This document shows, piece after piece, positions 43,614 to 52,540 of a stretch of DNA of 64,000 nt. This DNA is from JAVBWI01 sp036677445 (GTDB lineage: Bacteria; Bacillota; Clostridia; Christensenellales; CAG-138): NCBI GenBank assembly GCA_036677445.1, contig JAVBWI010000017.1, positions 124,001 through 188,000 on the forward strand, written 5' to 3'. Under the pieces are notes generated by a model, which had not been told where the DNA came from, searched no databases, and saw only the letters and a program-made list of their open reading frames with translations. Position 1 is the stretch's first letter, and the number at the start of each line of letters is the position of its first letter. Position numbers and translations under genes: made by a program.

Positions 43614-43976
43614 CTGGACAACTATACAGGAGAAGAATTAGAAGGAGCTTTACAAATTGTTTCTTCCGCTATCAGCAGATGTGAAAGGGCACGGCCAAAA
43701 TTTGCGGAAGGTACCTCTTCGCACACGCTCCTTAAGAACAGGATAAAAGCGCTGTATATTTCAAAATCATTGATTACCGGTGAAAATGCGGACAATTATA
43801 CAAAAGAAGAATTGATGGAAGCACTCAGACCCGTATCTTCTATTATCAGCAAATGTGAAAAAGCACAGCTGAAATTTGCGGAAGGCGCCTCTCATCACAC
43901 CCGCTTTAAGAACATGATAAATGCAATGTATATTTCAAAATCATTGATAGCGGATGTGATCAGTAAAAGAGATTAA
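43614..43976 (+). CDS. Small protein made of two repeats, possible CTG start
   Basis: The frame is open from 43614 to 43976 and encodes two copies of a 50-60-residue unit: DNYTGEELEGALQIVSSAIS and DNYTKEELMEALRPVSSIIS, each followed by a KFAEG...LYISKSLI stretch. A stop lies just upstream and no ATG comes before the first copy. GAGGTG sits 7 bases before a CTG (43614), which may replace an original ATG. The first ATG (43770) would remove the first repeat. The protein is helical and soluble, function unknown. Confidence 0.55.
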   Translation: MDNYTGEELEGALQIVSSAISRCERARPKFAEGTSSHTLLKNRIKALYISKSLITGENADNYTKEELMEALRPVSSIISKCEKAQLKFAEGASHHTRFKNMINAMYISKSLIADVISKRD

Positions 43977-43998
43977 ATTCGTTTAAGGAGAAACTGCT

Positions 43999-44544
43999 GT
44001 GAGCGGCAAAGACATTCAAAGTTCTACAGACAGCGTTCGTAGTACGCTGAAATTCCAGTTTGATATTTCATGGCAGATGTTGGAGCTTCATCTTGCCGGT
44101 CTTGATGATGAGGAGTGTCTCTGGAAGCCTGGGGCAAGAGGGCTCCATGTTGTTCATAAATCAGACGTCTGGCACGCGGACTGGCCGGATACCGAGGCTT
44201 ACGATATGGGCCCATCCAGCATTGCTTGGTTAACCTGGCATATTACTTTTTGGTGGTCGATGGTTTTCGACCATTCGTTCGGCAATGGAACGCTGACGCG
44301 CGAAGATGTTCTTTGGCCCGGTACTATGGCGGCTGTCAGGAAAAAAATGACCCAACTGCGTGATGAATGGAGAACTATATTAACGGTATTGTCAAATGAG
44401 GAGCTTCTTTCTTGTGCACGTACAAAGTGGCCTTTCAAAGATAGGCCGTTTTGTGAGCTTGCCGCGTGGCTGAATCTTGAACTCATGAAGAACGCCGCTG
44501 AGATTGGGTACTGTAGGTTCCTTTTTGCCTCTCAAAAGAAGTAG
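43999..44544 (+). CDS. DinB-like domain protein
   Basis: The 181-residue protein begins at a GTG with AAGGAG. It has DinB features: SWQMLELHLAGLDDEECLWK, then a metal-ligand-like WLTWHITFWW and a C-terminal helical ELAAWLNLELMKNAAEIGY. DinB-fold proteins are four-helix bundles that often bind metal and include thiol transferases. It stands in the AT-rich accessory stretch. Confidence 0.8.
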   Translation: MSGKDIQSSTDSVRSTLKFQFDISWQMLELHLAGLDDEECLWKPGARGLHVVHKSDVWHADWPDTEAYDMGPSSIAWLTWHITFWWSMVFDHSFGNGTLTREDVLWPGTMAAVRKKMTQLRDEWRTILTVLSNEELLSCARTKWPFKDRPFCELAAWLNLELMKNAAEIGYCRFLFASQKK

Positions 44545-44552
44545 TTAAGCAG

Positions 44553-44645
44553 ATGCATAAGTTGGATTTTTCATATCACGCGCAGGCAACCGGGAATTTA
44601 GCGGAACTTCAAGGCCATTGTTTTCGTCTTAATACTATGGGGTGA
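44553..44645 (+). CDS. Doubtful 30-codon open frame
   Basis: An ATG at 44553 opens 30 codons (MHKLDFSYHAQATGNLAELQ) up to 44645, just before the next lipoprotein start. There is no ribosome site. It may be a remnant of a lost gene. Confidence 0.15.
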   Translation: MHKLDFSYHAQATGNLAELQGHCFRLNTMG

Positions 44646-44651
44646 TTTCGC

Positions 44652-45053
44652 ATGAAGCAAGCAAGCTTTATAGGGTTCTTGATTGCACTGTTGACAGTTT
44701 GTGCTTTTCTGTCGGCAGGCTGCTCGCAAAAGGGCATTGTTGAGGGGCCATTCACGCCAGAGAACGCCGACGTATTTAAGGATTCCGTCCCTATTGAGGT
44801 TGATGACGCCGTTATACAGGCTTGCTTTGGCTATATTGCCGAGAATGGTTATGAGGGTAATAAGGATGCCAATGGTAATTACACATATAAAAGCGTTCGT
44901 CTTGGTGAGGAAGGTTTGCCGTATGTGTACTCGGATGATGAAGACATGAGGGATATGGTTGATGAAAATGACTATTTAATTGTTTTTGGTTTTGTAAATA
45001 TCGTCGTCGATTCCGATACCAATACAATAATAGGGCGCATACCGCTTGCATAA
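44652..45053 (+). CDS. Small lipoprotein of unknown function
   Basis: The 133-residue protein has lipobox LSAGC (Cys near 24) and an acidic mature part (YSDDEDMRDMVDEND). GGGGTGA precedes the ATG. It is the first of three consecutive small exported proteins on this strand. No family recognised. Confidence 0.7.
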   Translation: MKQASFIGFLIALLTVCAFLSAGCSQKGIVEGPFTPENADVFKDSVPIEVDDAVIQACFGYIAENGYEGNKDANGNYTYKSVRLGEEGLPYVYSDDEDMRDMVDENDYLIVFGFVNIVVDSDTNTIIGRIPLA

Positions 45054-45116
45054 CCCGACTATTTTTACTGTCTTTATAAGAGCATACCGTTTATGAAAAC
45101 GAAAGGAATATGTCTT

Positions 45117-45614
45117 ATGAAAAAGGCAGCCGTGATTGTTATTCTGTTTATGTGCCTGTCTCTGGCTTCCTGTTCCGGCGGCAGCAATACGAACAAGGCA
45201 ATAGAAGAATTGAACCAAAATTGCGACGTGCCTTTTGGTTTGACACTGCCGGAATCCTCACTGCAAAATACGGCCGGATATATCCGCTATGAAGGATTTG
45301 GAGGCTACCTCCTCGAAAACGGCGACGTCTCCTTCTCAATGGGTGGATATCCTGACGTGCTTGATAAATATCATATCGTCGAATATCAGATAAAATCATC
45401 AAAATATACCCTTATGGGCCTTCAGATAGGCTGTTCGCTTGATTCGGCAGATGAAGTAATGGAACAAAACGGATATACGGTTTCAGCCGATGACAACTGG
45501 TGGAGCCGGTACACAAAAAGCGGCGTCAGAGTAGGAATAGAGTTAAAGGACGATATCATTACCAGATTCCACGTATCTGTCCAAGTTACGAACAAAGAAA
45601 ATGTTGTTTTTTAA
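45117..45614 (+). CDS. Small lipoprotein of unknown function
   Basis: The 165-residue protein has a short signal with lipobox LASC (Cys near 19). The ATG at 45117 has AAAGGA; the ATG at 45093 lacks a site and spoils the signal peptide. The mature part has GLQIGCSLDSADEVMEQNGY, a pattern seen in small beta-rich lipoproteins that detect charge or metal, by loose resemblance only. Confidence 0.7.
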   Translation: MKKAAVIVILFMCLSLASCSGGSNTNKAIEELNQNCDVPFGLTLPESSLQNTAGYIRYEGFGGYLLENGDVSFSMGGYPDVLDKYHIVEYQIKSSKYTLMGLQIGCSLDSADEVMEQNGYTVSADDNWWSRYTKSGVRVGIELKDDIITRFHVSVQVTNKENVVF

Positions 45615-45704
45615 TCAGGAACGATTCTACTCATAAATGAAGCGGCAAGTTCCAATTTGTTGAGCGGCTTGACTGCCGATTCTTATAGAATGCGAGGTGT
45701 CTGC

Positions 45705-46226
45705 ATGAAGAAAGTAATGAAATATGCCGGTGTAATTGCTGCTTTAATACTCATGGCAATTCTTGTTTTATATATTAGTAACGATATTGGAATACCTAAG
45801 GCGAGCATCGAAAGGGATGCCCGCACTTCACAAGCAATTGCCGGTGATTGGCAGGCAGCCAAAGAAACAACACAAACGATGTCTGCTATGATTTTCTATT
45901 CTGATGATCTTAATGAACATACCTATTCAATCTATGTGAATCGTCCGGGTCTTTCCTTTGGATACTTTTTCAGGGCGGGCGGTTCCGTAAGCGAAACAGA
46001 GCAAGGCGTGGCGGAGTTCCATATGGAAGGCTATAACGAGCGCGCATTTATTTCCATGAATAAGCAACAGATAAATAAAGTGGAGATTGATGACGGCAGC
46101 AGTGTGAAAACCATTGAAATTGACAGCGAAAAACCGTTTGCCTTTATTTTACCGGTCAATGCCGGAAACATTACAATCTATGACAGATACGGAAATGTCA
46201 TTGAGGGTATTCCGCATTATGAGTAA
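45705..46226 (+). CDS. Membrane-anchored exported protein
   Basis: The 173-residue protein has one N-terminal membrane helix (about 6-25) without a lipobox Cys, then an exported beta-rich domain (YFFRAGGSVSETEQGVAEFH, IYDRYGNVIEGIP). GAGGTG precedes the ATG at 45705. Function unknown; it probably belongs with the two lipoproteins before it. Confidence 0.68.
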   Translation: MKKVMKYAGVIAALILMAILVLYISNDIGIPKASIERDARTSQAIAGDWQAAKETTQTMSAMIFYSDDLNEHTYSIYVNRPGLSFGYFFRAGGSVSETEQGVAEFHMEGYNERAFISMNKQQINKVEIDDGSSVKTIEIDSEKPFAFILPVNAGNITIYDRYGNVIEGIPHYE

Positions 46227-46316
46227 TGCAAAACCGACAGATTCCCTATCGGACAGATGTAAACTTCGGATTATTTATACGCGTAGGTAAACAGGAATTT
46301 GAAAGGAAAACAACCA

Positions 46317-46862
46317 ATGAAATACTACAAAAAACTGGTTGGCCACAAGGTTTACTTATCACCTATGTGCTTAGAAGACGCCGGGACTTACACAAAATGG
46401 CTCAACGATCCTTCGGTGACTGAAAATCTTGGCATGTCGCATAATTTGGTATCCGTTTCCGGAGAGCAGGAATGGATAAGCAAAAACTCACAAGGCACAC
46501 AATTCGCAATAATCAAGACCGAAAATGATGAGCTCATCGGTAATTGTGGATTTAATGCCGTGAATCAGATACGTCAATGTGCGGAAGTTGGGATATTCAT
46601 AGGTGATGAAGAAAATCGGAATAATGGCTATGGCTCGGAAGCGATGATCCTTCTTGTGGATTTCGGGTTCAACTACTTGAATCTTAACAATATAATGCTG
46701 AAAGTTTTCTCTTTCAACGAGCGAGCGATTAACTGCTACAAAAAAGCCGGTTTCAAAGAAATTGGCCGAAGACGCCAAGCGTATTACTTAAAGGGCAACT
46801 ATCACGACGAGATTTTCATGGATATAATTCGCTCTGATAGACATAAGAAGTGCCGATTATAA
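46317..46862 (+). CDS. GNAT family N-acetyltransferase (RimJ/RimL-like)
   Basis: The 181-residue protein has the GNAT fold: EVGIFIGDEENRNNGYGSEA holds the acetyl-CoA loop (R/Q-x-x-G-x-G/A type) and ERAINCYKKAGFKEIGRRR is the late helix typical of the RimJ/RimL group. It acetylates an amino group of a protein or small molecule. AAAGGA precedes the ATG at 46317. Confidence 0.87.
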   Translation: MKYYKKLVGHKVYLSPMCLEDAGTYTKWLNDPSVTENLGMSHNLVSVSGEQEWISKNSQGTQFAIIKTENDELIGNCGFNAVNQIRQCAEVGIFIGDEENRNNGYGSEAMILLVDFGFNYLNLNNIMLKVFSFNERAINCYKKAGFKEIGRRRQAYYLKGNYHDEIFMDIIRSDRHKKCRL

Positions 46863-46943
46863 GCATAATGGGCCCCCGACAAATTCCAATTTGCTACGTC
46901 CTTTGGATTGCTTCAATTATTCTTCTGACCGAAAATCGCCGGT

Positions 46944-46997
46944 TTTTACGATTGAAGCCTGCTACAATGGTTTTACGGTTGAAGCCTGCTGCAATGG
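46944..46997. repeat. 27-base tandem duplication
   Basis: The units 46944-46970 and 46971-46997 (TTTTACGATTGAAGCCTGCT and onward) differ at two bases. They lie in the gap after the acetyltransferase gene. Confidence 0.75.
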
Positions 46998-47013
46998 CTG
47001 ATTGCATCAAATT

Positions 47014-47046
47014 CAGATCGATAGTTAATGGTAAATTTCTTATAAT
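47014..47046 (+). promoter_or_regulatory. Second copy of the promoter segment seen at 42430-42490
   Basis: TTCAGATCGATAGTTAATGG followed by TATAATTGGG matches the segment before the VOC gene with a few changes, and similar sequence continues for about 30 bases past the -10 box. It could serve the gene at 47116. Confidence 0.5.
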
Positions 47047-47115
47047 TGGGTAAACGATGCTGCAAAAGGGGCGGGGAATTGATATTAAAAATAATTTAAG
47101 CATGAGGAGGATATT

Positions 47116-47598
47116 ATGGATCACTTAAATCGGCTTATAAGCGACTATACTTCCCTTTTACAGCCGGGAAACGTGCAGGCTGCATATAGAGGAATATTAG
47201 AACTCATGGGCAAATTGCGCGCTGATTTTATCAAAAAATATCCTTATTACGAAGTTGGCGGTATCTACCCAGGTTATATGGACATGTCCTACTTTTCACT
47301 AAGCTCAAAGTTTTTGAAAGAGAAGGGGCTTAAGTTCGCCATCGTTTACCTGCACGAAAAGGGCGCCTTCGAAGTATGGCTTTCCGCTCGAAACCGAGAA
47401 ATCGCAAAGCGATACGAATCTGTTGTTAACAGTATTATTTCAGATACTCTTGCTGTGTTTCATGATGATAAAAATCAAGACGCCATCATAGAATGCACAT
47501 TGACATCTTCGCCGGACTTTGAGGATCAGGTTTCGCTGATAGATATTATTGCGCAAGGCGTCGAAACGTTCGAAACCGCAATCACCGGTCTCTTATAA
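47116..47598 (+). CDS. DUF7000 family protein
   Basis: The 160-residue protein has the DUF7000 pattern (QAAYRGILELMGKLRADFIK, YPGYMDMSYFSL, GLKFAIVYLHEKGAFEVWL). GAGGAGG precedes the ATG. No signal or membrane helix. The family is of unknown function. It is the last gene of the AT-richer stretch. Confidence 0.75.
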   Translation: MDHLNRLISDYTSLLQPGNVQAAYRGILELMGKLRADFIKKYPYYEVGGIYPGYMDMSYFSLSSKFLKEKGLKFAIVYLHEKGAFEVWLSARNREIAKRYESVVNSIISDTLAVFHDDKNQDAIIECTLTSSPDFEDQVSLIDIIAQGVETFETAITGLL

Positions 47599-47624
47599 AG
47601 TCAAATTCCGGTTTGCCGCCTGCT

Positions 47625-49496
47625 TCAATCTTCCTTCTGCCCAAATATGCGGTACTGGTTTTTGCCGCGGCTCTTGGCGTCGTAAAGCGCGGAGTCTGCC
47701 ATCGCGTACAGGTCCTCAAAATGCAGCACGTCGCCTTCGCGCCGCAGGCAGGCGCCCACGCTGCAGGTTACGCTCTCGCCGTGGCCGTACTGGCCGGAGA
47801 CCATGCGTATGGCCGCGCACAGCTCGTCGCACTTCTTTTCCACCAGCCGGATGTTTCCGATCTCCTTTAGAAATATGACGAACTCGTCGCCGCCCAGCCT
47901 GCCAATGATATCCGATGTGCGGAACAGCTTTCGCATCTCCTGCGCGAGGGCAACGAGCAAATGGTCGCCGGCCATATGCCCGCAGGTGTCGTTAATGGAT
48001 TTGAAGCCGTCCAGATCCAGCAAAAACAGCGCGTGCACGCCTTTTAACCCGGCGCTGTCGAGATATTCGTTTATAAGCGACTGCGCCGTTTCGCGGTTAT
48101 ACAGCTTTGTAAGCGAGTCCTGCGCGGCGCGGCCCCGCAGGCTCTGCAGCTCCCGTTTTTCACTGTCGATGTTTTCAATCTTGCCCACCACGCGGTAGAC
48201 CTTGCCCTTTTCGTCGCGCTGCGCCATGCATATGACGCGGCACCAAAGCGCGCACCCGTTAGAGTCCAATATGCGCAGTTCCGCCGCGCTTTTTTCCGCG
48301 CGGGTGATCACCAGCTCATACAGCCTTTGCAGCGTCTCGTGATCTTCAGGGTGTACGCCGGGCATGAGCTCCTGAATGTCCAATATTTTTTCAGCAAGCG
48401 GCGCACGCCCGAACAGCTTGTTGAAATTCTGGTTGAAGAATATGCTGCCGTTCTGAAAGTCAGCTTCAAAAAGCACGTTGTCCGAAAGCTCCTCCAGCAG
48501 GCGGTACTGCTCCTCGCTGCGGCGCAGCAGCTCCGCCTCGTTTTTGAGCGCGTTGACTTTCCTGCGGTCCGTCCACAGCACATAATAGAGCAGCGCCGAA
48601 AAAAGAATAATCAGTTCCGTCACGAGCGTATCCGTAAATCGGGTTATAAAGCTATACGCGGCTGCCGCCGCATCCGCCGGCAGGATATTGACAAGTACCC
48701 AGCCTGCCGAATCCGCGGGCGCGTAGGAAGCGTAATAGCTTTCCCCGCCGAGCGTATAGGAAAACGTGCCGCTGCCCCCGGAAAGCATGGCGGCGCTGAG
48801 CGCCTCGGGCGTCAATGTTCCGTCAAGGCGCGCCTGCGCATAAATAGCAAAGAGGTTCCCGCCCGAAGCAAACGGCCCGCCTTCATTCCCCACGGCGATA
48901 ATACCGCCGTCCTGCGCACAGAGCATGCTGAATTCCGCGTTATAAAAAGCCTCGGAATGCAGCAGCGGATAAAACGCTTCCGTTCGCAGGCTGCCAAAGA
49001 GCACGCCCGCGGCGCCGCCCTCCCCTTTGAGCGGCACTGAAAGCACTATGCCCGAACAATACCCATCCGCCGTCCCCGGTACATATTCGGCGGCCCGTTC
49101 CCCCGCGCCGCTTTGCCGGAAAAACGCGTACCCGCTTATATCCTTTATACTCCCGCCGCCAAAGAGCACATTGCCCGCAGTATCCGAAACACCAATTTTA
49201 CAGAGTCCGCTTATCGATTCGATAGATTTGAAAATTGCATGCTTGTCCGCGTCCGTAAGGCCCGGCGGCCCTTCCATATGCCCCGCAAGCGCAGCGAGCA
49301 CATTTTGCTGCTCTTCAATCAGGCTCTTAATATCCGCCGTACGGTGGGCGCCCATCTGCGTAAGCACCGTGTCGGCGCGCTGCTTCACGCTTTGCTCCAT
49401 GGCGGTATGATAGCGCAGCAGCATCAGCAAAAGCAGCAGTAAAAAAGCCGTAACCACATACAGCATTTGTCTGGATTGCGTCTTGGTGGGCTTCAT
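47625..49496 (-). CDS. Cache-PAS-GGDEF diguanylate cyclase
   Basis: The 623-residue protein has a membrane helix (10-28), an outer Cache-like sensor (30-285), a second helix (291-308), a PAS domain (about 327-445) and a GGDEF domain (about 455-620) with GRLGGDEF intact and the inhibitory RTSD five residues before it. It makes c-di-GMP in response to a ligand outside the cell. The ribosome site before the ATG at 49496 is weak. It stands alone and converges on the DUF7000 gene. Confidence 0.92.
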   Translation of the reverse strand: MKPTKTQSRQMLYVVTAFLLLLLLMLLRYHTAMEQSVKQRADTVLTQMGAHRTADIKSLIEEQQNVLAALAGHMEGPPGLTDADKHAIFKSIESISGLCKIGVSDTAGNVLFGGGSIKDISGYAFFRQSGAGERAAEYVPGTADGYCSGIVLSVPLKGEGGAAGVLFGSLRTEAFYPLLHSEAFYNAEFSMLCAQDGGIIAVGNEGGPFASGGNLFAIYAQARLDGTLTPEALSAAMLSGGSGTFSYTLGGESYYASYAPADSAGWVLVNILPADAAAAAYSFITRFTDTLVTELIILFSALLYYVLWTDRRKVNALKNEAELLRRSEEQYRLLEELSDNVLFEADFQNGSIFFNQNFNKLFGRAPLAEKILDIQELMPGVHPEDHETLQRLYELVITRAEKSAAELRILDSNGCALWCRVICMAQRDEKGKVYRVVGKIENIDSEKRELQSLRGRAAQDSLTKLYNRETAQSLINEYLDSAGLKGVHALFLLDLDGFKSINDTCGHMAGDHLLVALAQEMRKLFRTSDIIGRLGGDEFVIFLKEIGNIRLVEKKCDELCAAIRMVSGQYGHGESVTCSVGACLRREGDVLHFEDLYAMADSALYDAKSRGKNQYRIFGQKED

Positions 49497-49573
49497 CGCA
49501 CATCACCTGCCTTGCCGCCGCGCTTGATGGAAGGCCGAACAGGCCCGCATATCATTGGAGGAACCGTGCTTAT

Positions 49574-49741
49574 CTAAGTAAGCGCTGATGAATTCGAAAC
49601 GATGTCTTGACGGCTGTTTTCACGGCCTGCTGCGTCGCCAAAATCTTAAAATAGCGCTGCTATTCCTTCGATTTTGCTCCTTGCAGGCCGCGAAACCATC
49701 TCGTCAATCCAGCATCCCTCATTTCATCGGCGCTTATCTAA
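49574..49741. mobile_element. MITE-like element with terminal inverted repeats
   Basis: The ends CTAAGTAAGCGCTGATGAA (49574 onward) and TTTCATCGGCGCTTATCTAA (to 49741) are imperfect inverted repeats. Inside are GGCCTGC/GCAGGCC and AAAATC/GATTTT pairs, and no gene. Elements with this GACGGCTGTTTT and TTGCTCCTTGCAGGCC interior occur widely in Clostridia. The rest of the 49497-49920 gap holds no gene. Confidence 0.7.
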
Positions 49742-49920
49742 AATATTTCATATTATAATGAAGCGGCTTTTGCTTGTCAACGAACATTCCCGCCCCGTAT
49801 ATCCCCCGGAAGGGCCTGTCCGGGCCGCCTTGCGCCGGGAAATGCCGGACAGTTTCGTATACCGGTTGACCGTCTGCCGGATTCCCATGCCGGAAAAACC
49901 CGATCCACGTCATAAAAAAG

Positions 49921-51810
49921 CTATTTCAGGAACCGCGACATCGCGGCAAACGCCTGCCCGCTTTCCGGGTAAACGCGCTGGCTGCGCATTTTGAGCGTAT
50001 CCATATAGCTCGAATACGCATCGTACAGCATCGGATGGTCGCACAAAAACGCCGCCATCGGCTTTGCCGACTTTCTGAACAGCGTACCCACGCCTTGCCG
50101 GACGACCACCGTAACGTTCGCAAACGGGCTTTCGGGCAGAAGGTGTATGCTGTAACGCGGGTTTTCCCGCAAAAGGCGCAGCATGGCGGCAATGTGCGCC
50201 GCGTATTCCTCCGGCGTGTAATAAACCGGTTGGTCAATGCCCAGGCCCGGCAGCGCCACAGGCACCTGGCCGTCAAAGAGCTGTGCGTCGGTAGGGAGGG
50301 CGATATAATCGGATACCTGGAACAGCGCCAGGTTTTTTTGCGCGCGTTTGATGGAAAGCGCGTGAAACTCCAATACCGGCCGCGAGAGCGCGGCGTCCAC
50401 GCCCGCGCGCGCCAATATGCTTTTTAACAGCGCGTGCGGCATGGTGTAGCTCGAAAGCGAGCACAGCAGGGCGTCCGTGTCCCCTTCCGCGCGTTCGAAC
50501 TGCGCGAGCCGCTGCAAATAGCTCTGCGCGCTGTCCGGGGTGAATATCTGCATGAGCGGGCCGCAGCTTCTGAGCAGCGACGCAAACTGCGCGCGCATGT
50601 TGCCAATGAGCAGCGGGTCCGTGGTAAAGGCATACTGCGCGATGGATGCGGCGCTTGCCACGCACGCGGAGCTGACTGCGGCAGCTTTATCCGCAATAAA
50701 GACGGTAAAGGAAAACCGGCTGTTGCGCACGCGCCTGCAGAAGTACGGGTCAATCAGCCCCGTCATGTACAGGGGCAGCCATTTTTCTATGCCCTGCAGC
50801 ATTTCCGGAAGATCCCTGTCCACGTTGTGTATGATGCGTACGCGAATCTTTTTCGCGAGCACCTGCATCATCAGCGACGCGCAGGTGCGCGCAAACTCCT
50901 CGTCCTGCGTCAGCCAGTCCATGTTCTGGTCGGAATACAGCAGCAGCTCACGGACGGAGCCGGAGGACAATGCCGTGCGCAAAAAGTGCAGCACGGCTTT
51001 ACGAAACCCATCCACGCCCGCATAATAGACCACCGCCTGCGGCACGATCCCCTCGATATAGGGGGGCAGCTTTCCGCTGATCGTAAGGCCGGGCGCGGAA
51101 AACACGTCCAGCTTATCCAGAAAGTTATCTAAGAATACACGCTCATCCTGCCCGCGCGGCTGCCGCAGCATGGTGCAGAGCGCGGCGTGCAGCGCTTCCG
51201 GGTCGTCCGTCAGGGGTATCCCGAGCAGCGCGCACAGCGTTGTGCGCTGCGGCGCGGTGCTTCTGATGGTTGAAAAATAGGTACAGATATTTGAAATGAT
51301 TCGCCCCTCGGCGTCCGGCCGCCGTACCCCGCTGCGAAAGCGGCTGATCAGCGACGCATCCACGTTCAGGTAGCGCGCCAGCCGCACATTGGAAACGTCC
51401 ATCGCCCGCATCAGCGCATCCAGCTTTTCCGCAAAGGCATGCGGCGGCGCGGCCGTGCGCAGCGGTATGGCGCGCCGCGCTTTCTCCCGCACGTTTCGGG
51501 CGCGCTGGGACCGCAGGCCCGATTCCTCGGCGTTGAGCCATGCAGAGATCGCGTCTGTGAGCGACCGTATATCCTCGCATACCGGCACGCCGCACAGCGC
51601 GCAAAGCGCTGCGCTGCGGCCAAGCTGCGCGCCCTGCACGGCCGCCCCTATGGCCAGCTTGTCCAGCTGCGCGCTAAAGCGCGACGGCACGCGCTCGCCC
51701 GAGCGAAAGCGGCTGATCAGCGACGCATCCAGCCCCGACGAACGCGAAAGCACCGTATGCGGTATATTGAGCTCCTGCAGCAAAAGATTGAGTTTTTCTG
51801 AAAACAGCAT
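49921..51810 (-). CDS. Large protein with two N-terminal HTH domains
   Basis: The 629-residue protein starts at 51810 (GGGAAGGG before the ATG). Residues 1-50 and about 128-180 are repeats of one HTH-like unit sharing DASLISRFRSG and EKL at the same places. The remaining 430 residues have no membrane helix and match nothing I know; they resemble a ligand- or protein-binding regulatory body (HLLPESPFANVTVVVRQG near the end). A promoter and a perfect palindrome lie upstream, so autoregulation is likely. Probably a clostridial transcription factor of an undescribed type. Confidence 0.65.
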   Translation of the reverse strand: MLFSEKLNLLLQELNIPHTVLSRSSGLDASLISRFRSGERVPSRFSAQLDKLAIGAAVQGAQLGRSAALCALCGVPVCEDIRSLTDAISAWLNAEESGLRSQRARNVREKARRAIPLRTAAPPHAFAEKLDALMRAMDVSNVRLARYLNVDASLISRFRSGVRRPDAEGRIISNICTYFSTIRSTAPQRTTLCALLGIPLTDDPEALHAALCTMLRQPRGQDERVFLDNFLDKLDVFSAPGLTISGKLPPYIEGIVPQAVVYYAGVDGFRKAVLHFLRTALSSGSVRELLLYSDQNMDWLTQDEEFARTCASLMMQVLAKKIRVRIIHNVDRDLPEMLQGIEKWLPLYMTGLIDPYFCRRVRNSRFSFTVFIADKAAAVSSACVASAASIAQYAFTTDPLLIGNMRAQFASLLRSCGPLMQIFTPDSAQSYLQRLAQFERAEGDTDALLCSLSSYTMPHALLKSILARAGVDAALSRPVLEFHALSIKRAQKNLALFQVSDYIALPTDAQLFDGQVPVALPGLGIDQPVYYTPEEYAAHIAAMLRLLRENPRYSIHLLPESPFANVTVVVRQGVGTLFRKSAKPMAAFLCDHPMLYDAYSSYMDTLKMRSQRVYPESGQAFAAMSRFLK

Positions 51811-51889
51811 ACAGCCCTTCCCCCCAATCCGGCAGCCGCCGGCGAGGCATGCTATTCTCCTTTGGGGCCGGTATAAGCCCCTGTTTCCC

Positions 51890-51940
51890 ATTATACCTGC
51901 TTGTCTAAAATTGCTCAATGACAATTATTCTTTTGTCATT
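51890..51940 (-). promoter_or_regulatory. Promoter and palindrome of the tandem-HTH gene
   Basis: On the minus strand TTGAGC (51918-51913) and TATAAT (51895-51890) are 17 bases apart. AATGACAA-N8-TTGTCATT (51917-51940) is a perfect inverted repeat at the upstream edge of the -35 box; another TGTCAT lies at about 51952. Confidence 0.65.
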
Positions 51941-52540
51941 GCCGTTTCACTGTCATGGTATATCGCCCGCTTTCGAACTGGTATACTATATAAAATAAAG
52001 CAAGCATATTCGCCGCCGTTACAATTTATTTTACTGTGATTGCGCCGCGCCTGCTCCGGGTGGCTATGTATCGTGCCATAAAACGCGCACGGCATCCGTT
52101 TTTATGCGGATGCTGATTATTGCACGCTTACGTGGTGTAAGGGAAATACATGAGGAACGCAATGGCACGCATTACGGTACGGCGGTCTTCCGCTCCGGGC
52201 CGTACGCCGGGGGAGATATTGCCGCCGGTGCGCCGCGTGCTTGTAATTTCCGGGGGACACCCGGTGTTTCTCGGGGGAAGGGACGCGTTTTGGCGCGCGG
52301 CGTCGGGGATCCGCTGCGCGCCATACGTGTGCTTGCCGGCGAAAAGGAATAAAAACGCCCTTTGACAAAAGCCATCAATACTGTTTATATCTCGCCCATG
52401 CTGCTTTGTTCCATGGTCTGGCTGGGGTTGGGGTTGATGACAGTGGGGGTGAAGGGGAGACAAGGAATAATTAACTCTACACGGGATATTTGGTTTGCTT
52501 ATTGGCCCGCTAGTTATGTTTAACCACCCCGCCTCACCCC
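51941..52540. other. Gene-poor region with an orphan promoter
   Basis: I see no convincing gene. TTGACA (52362-52367) and TTATAT (52385-52390) are 17 bases apart and would start a transcript near 52397, where an ATG (52398) opens 41 codons to 52523 without a ribosome site. A 71-codon frame at 52150-52365 has AAGGGA before it but an Arg/Pro-rich composition like random GC-rich DNA. A GCATCCG/CGGATGC hairpin lies at about 52091-52113. Confidence 0.4.

Noticed and set aside
52150..52365. A 71-codon open frame with a possible ribosome site
   Set aside because: The composition is like random GC-rich sequence and competing frames overlap it; I could not support it as a gene.
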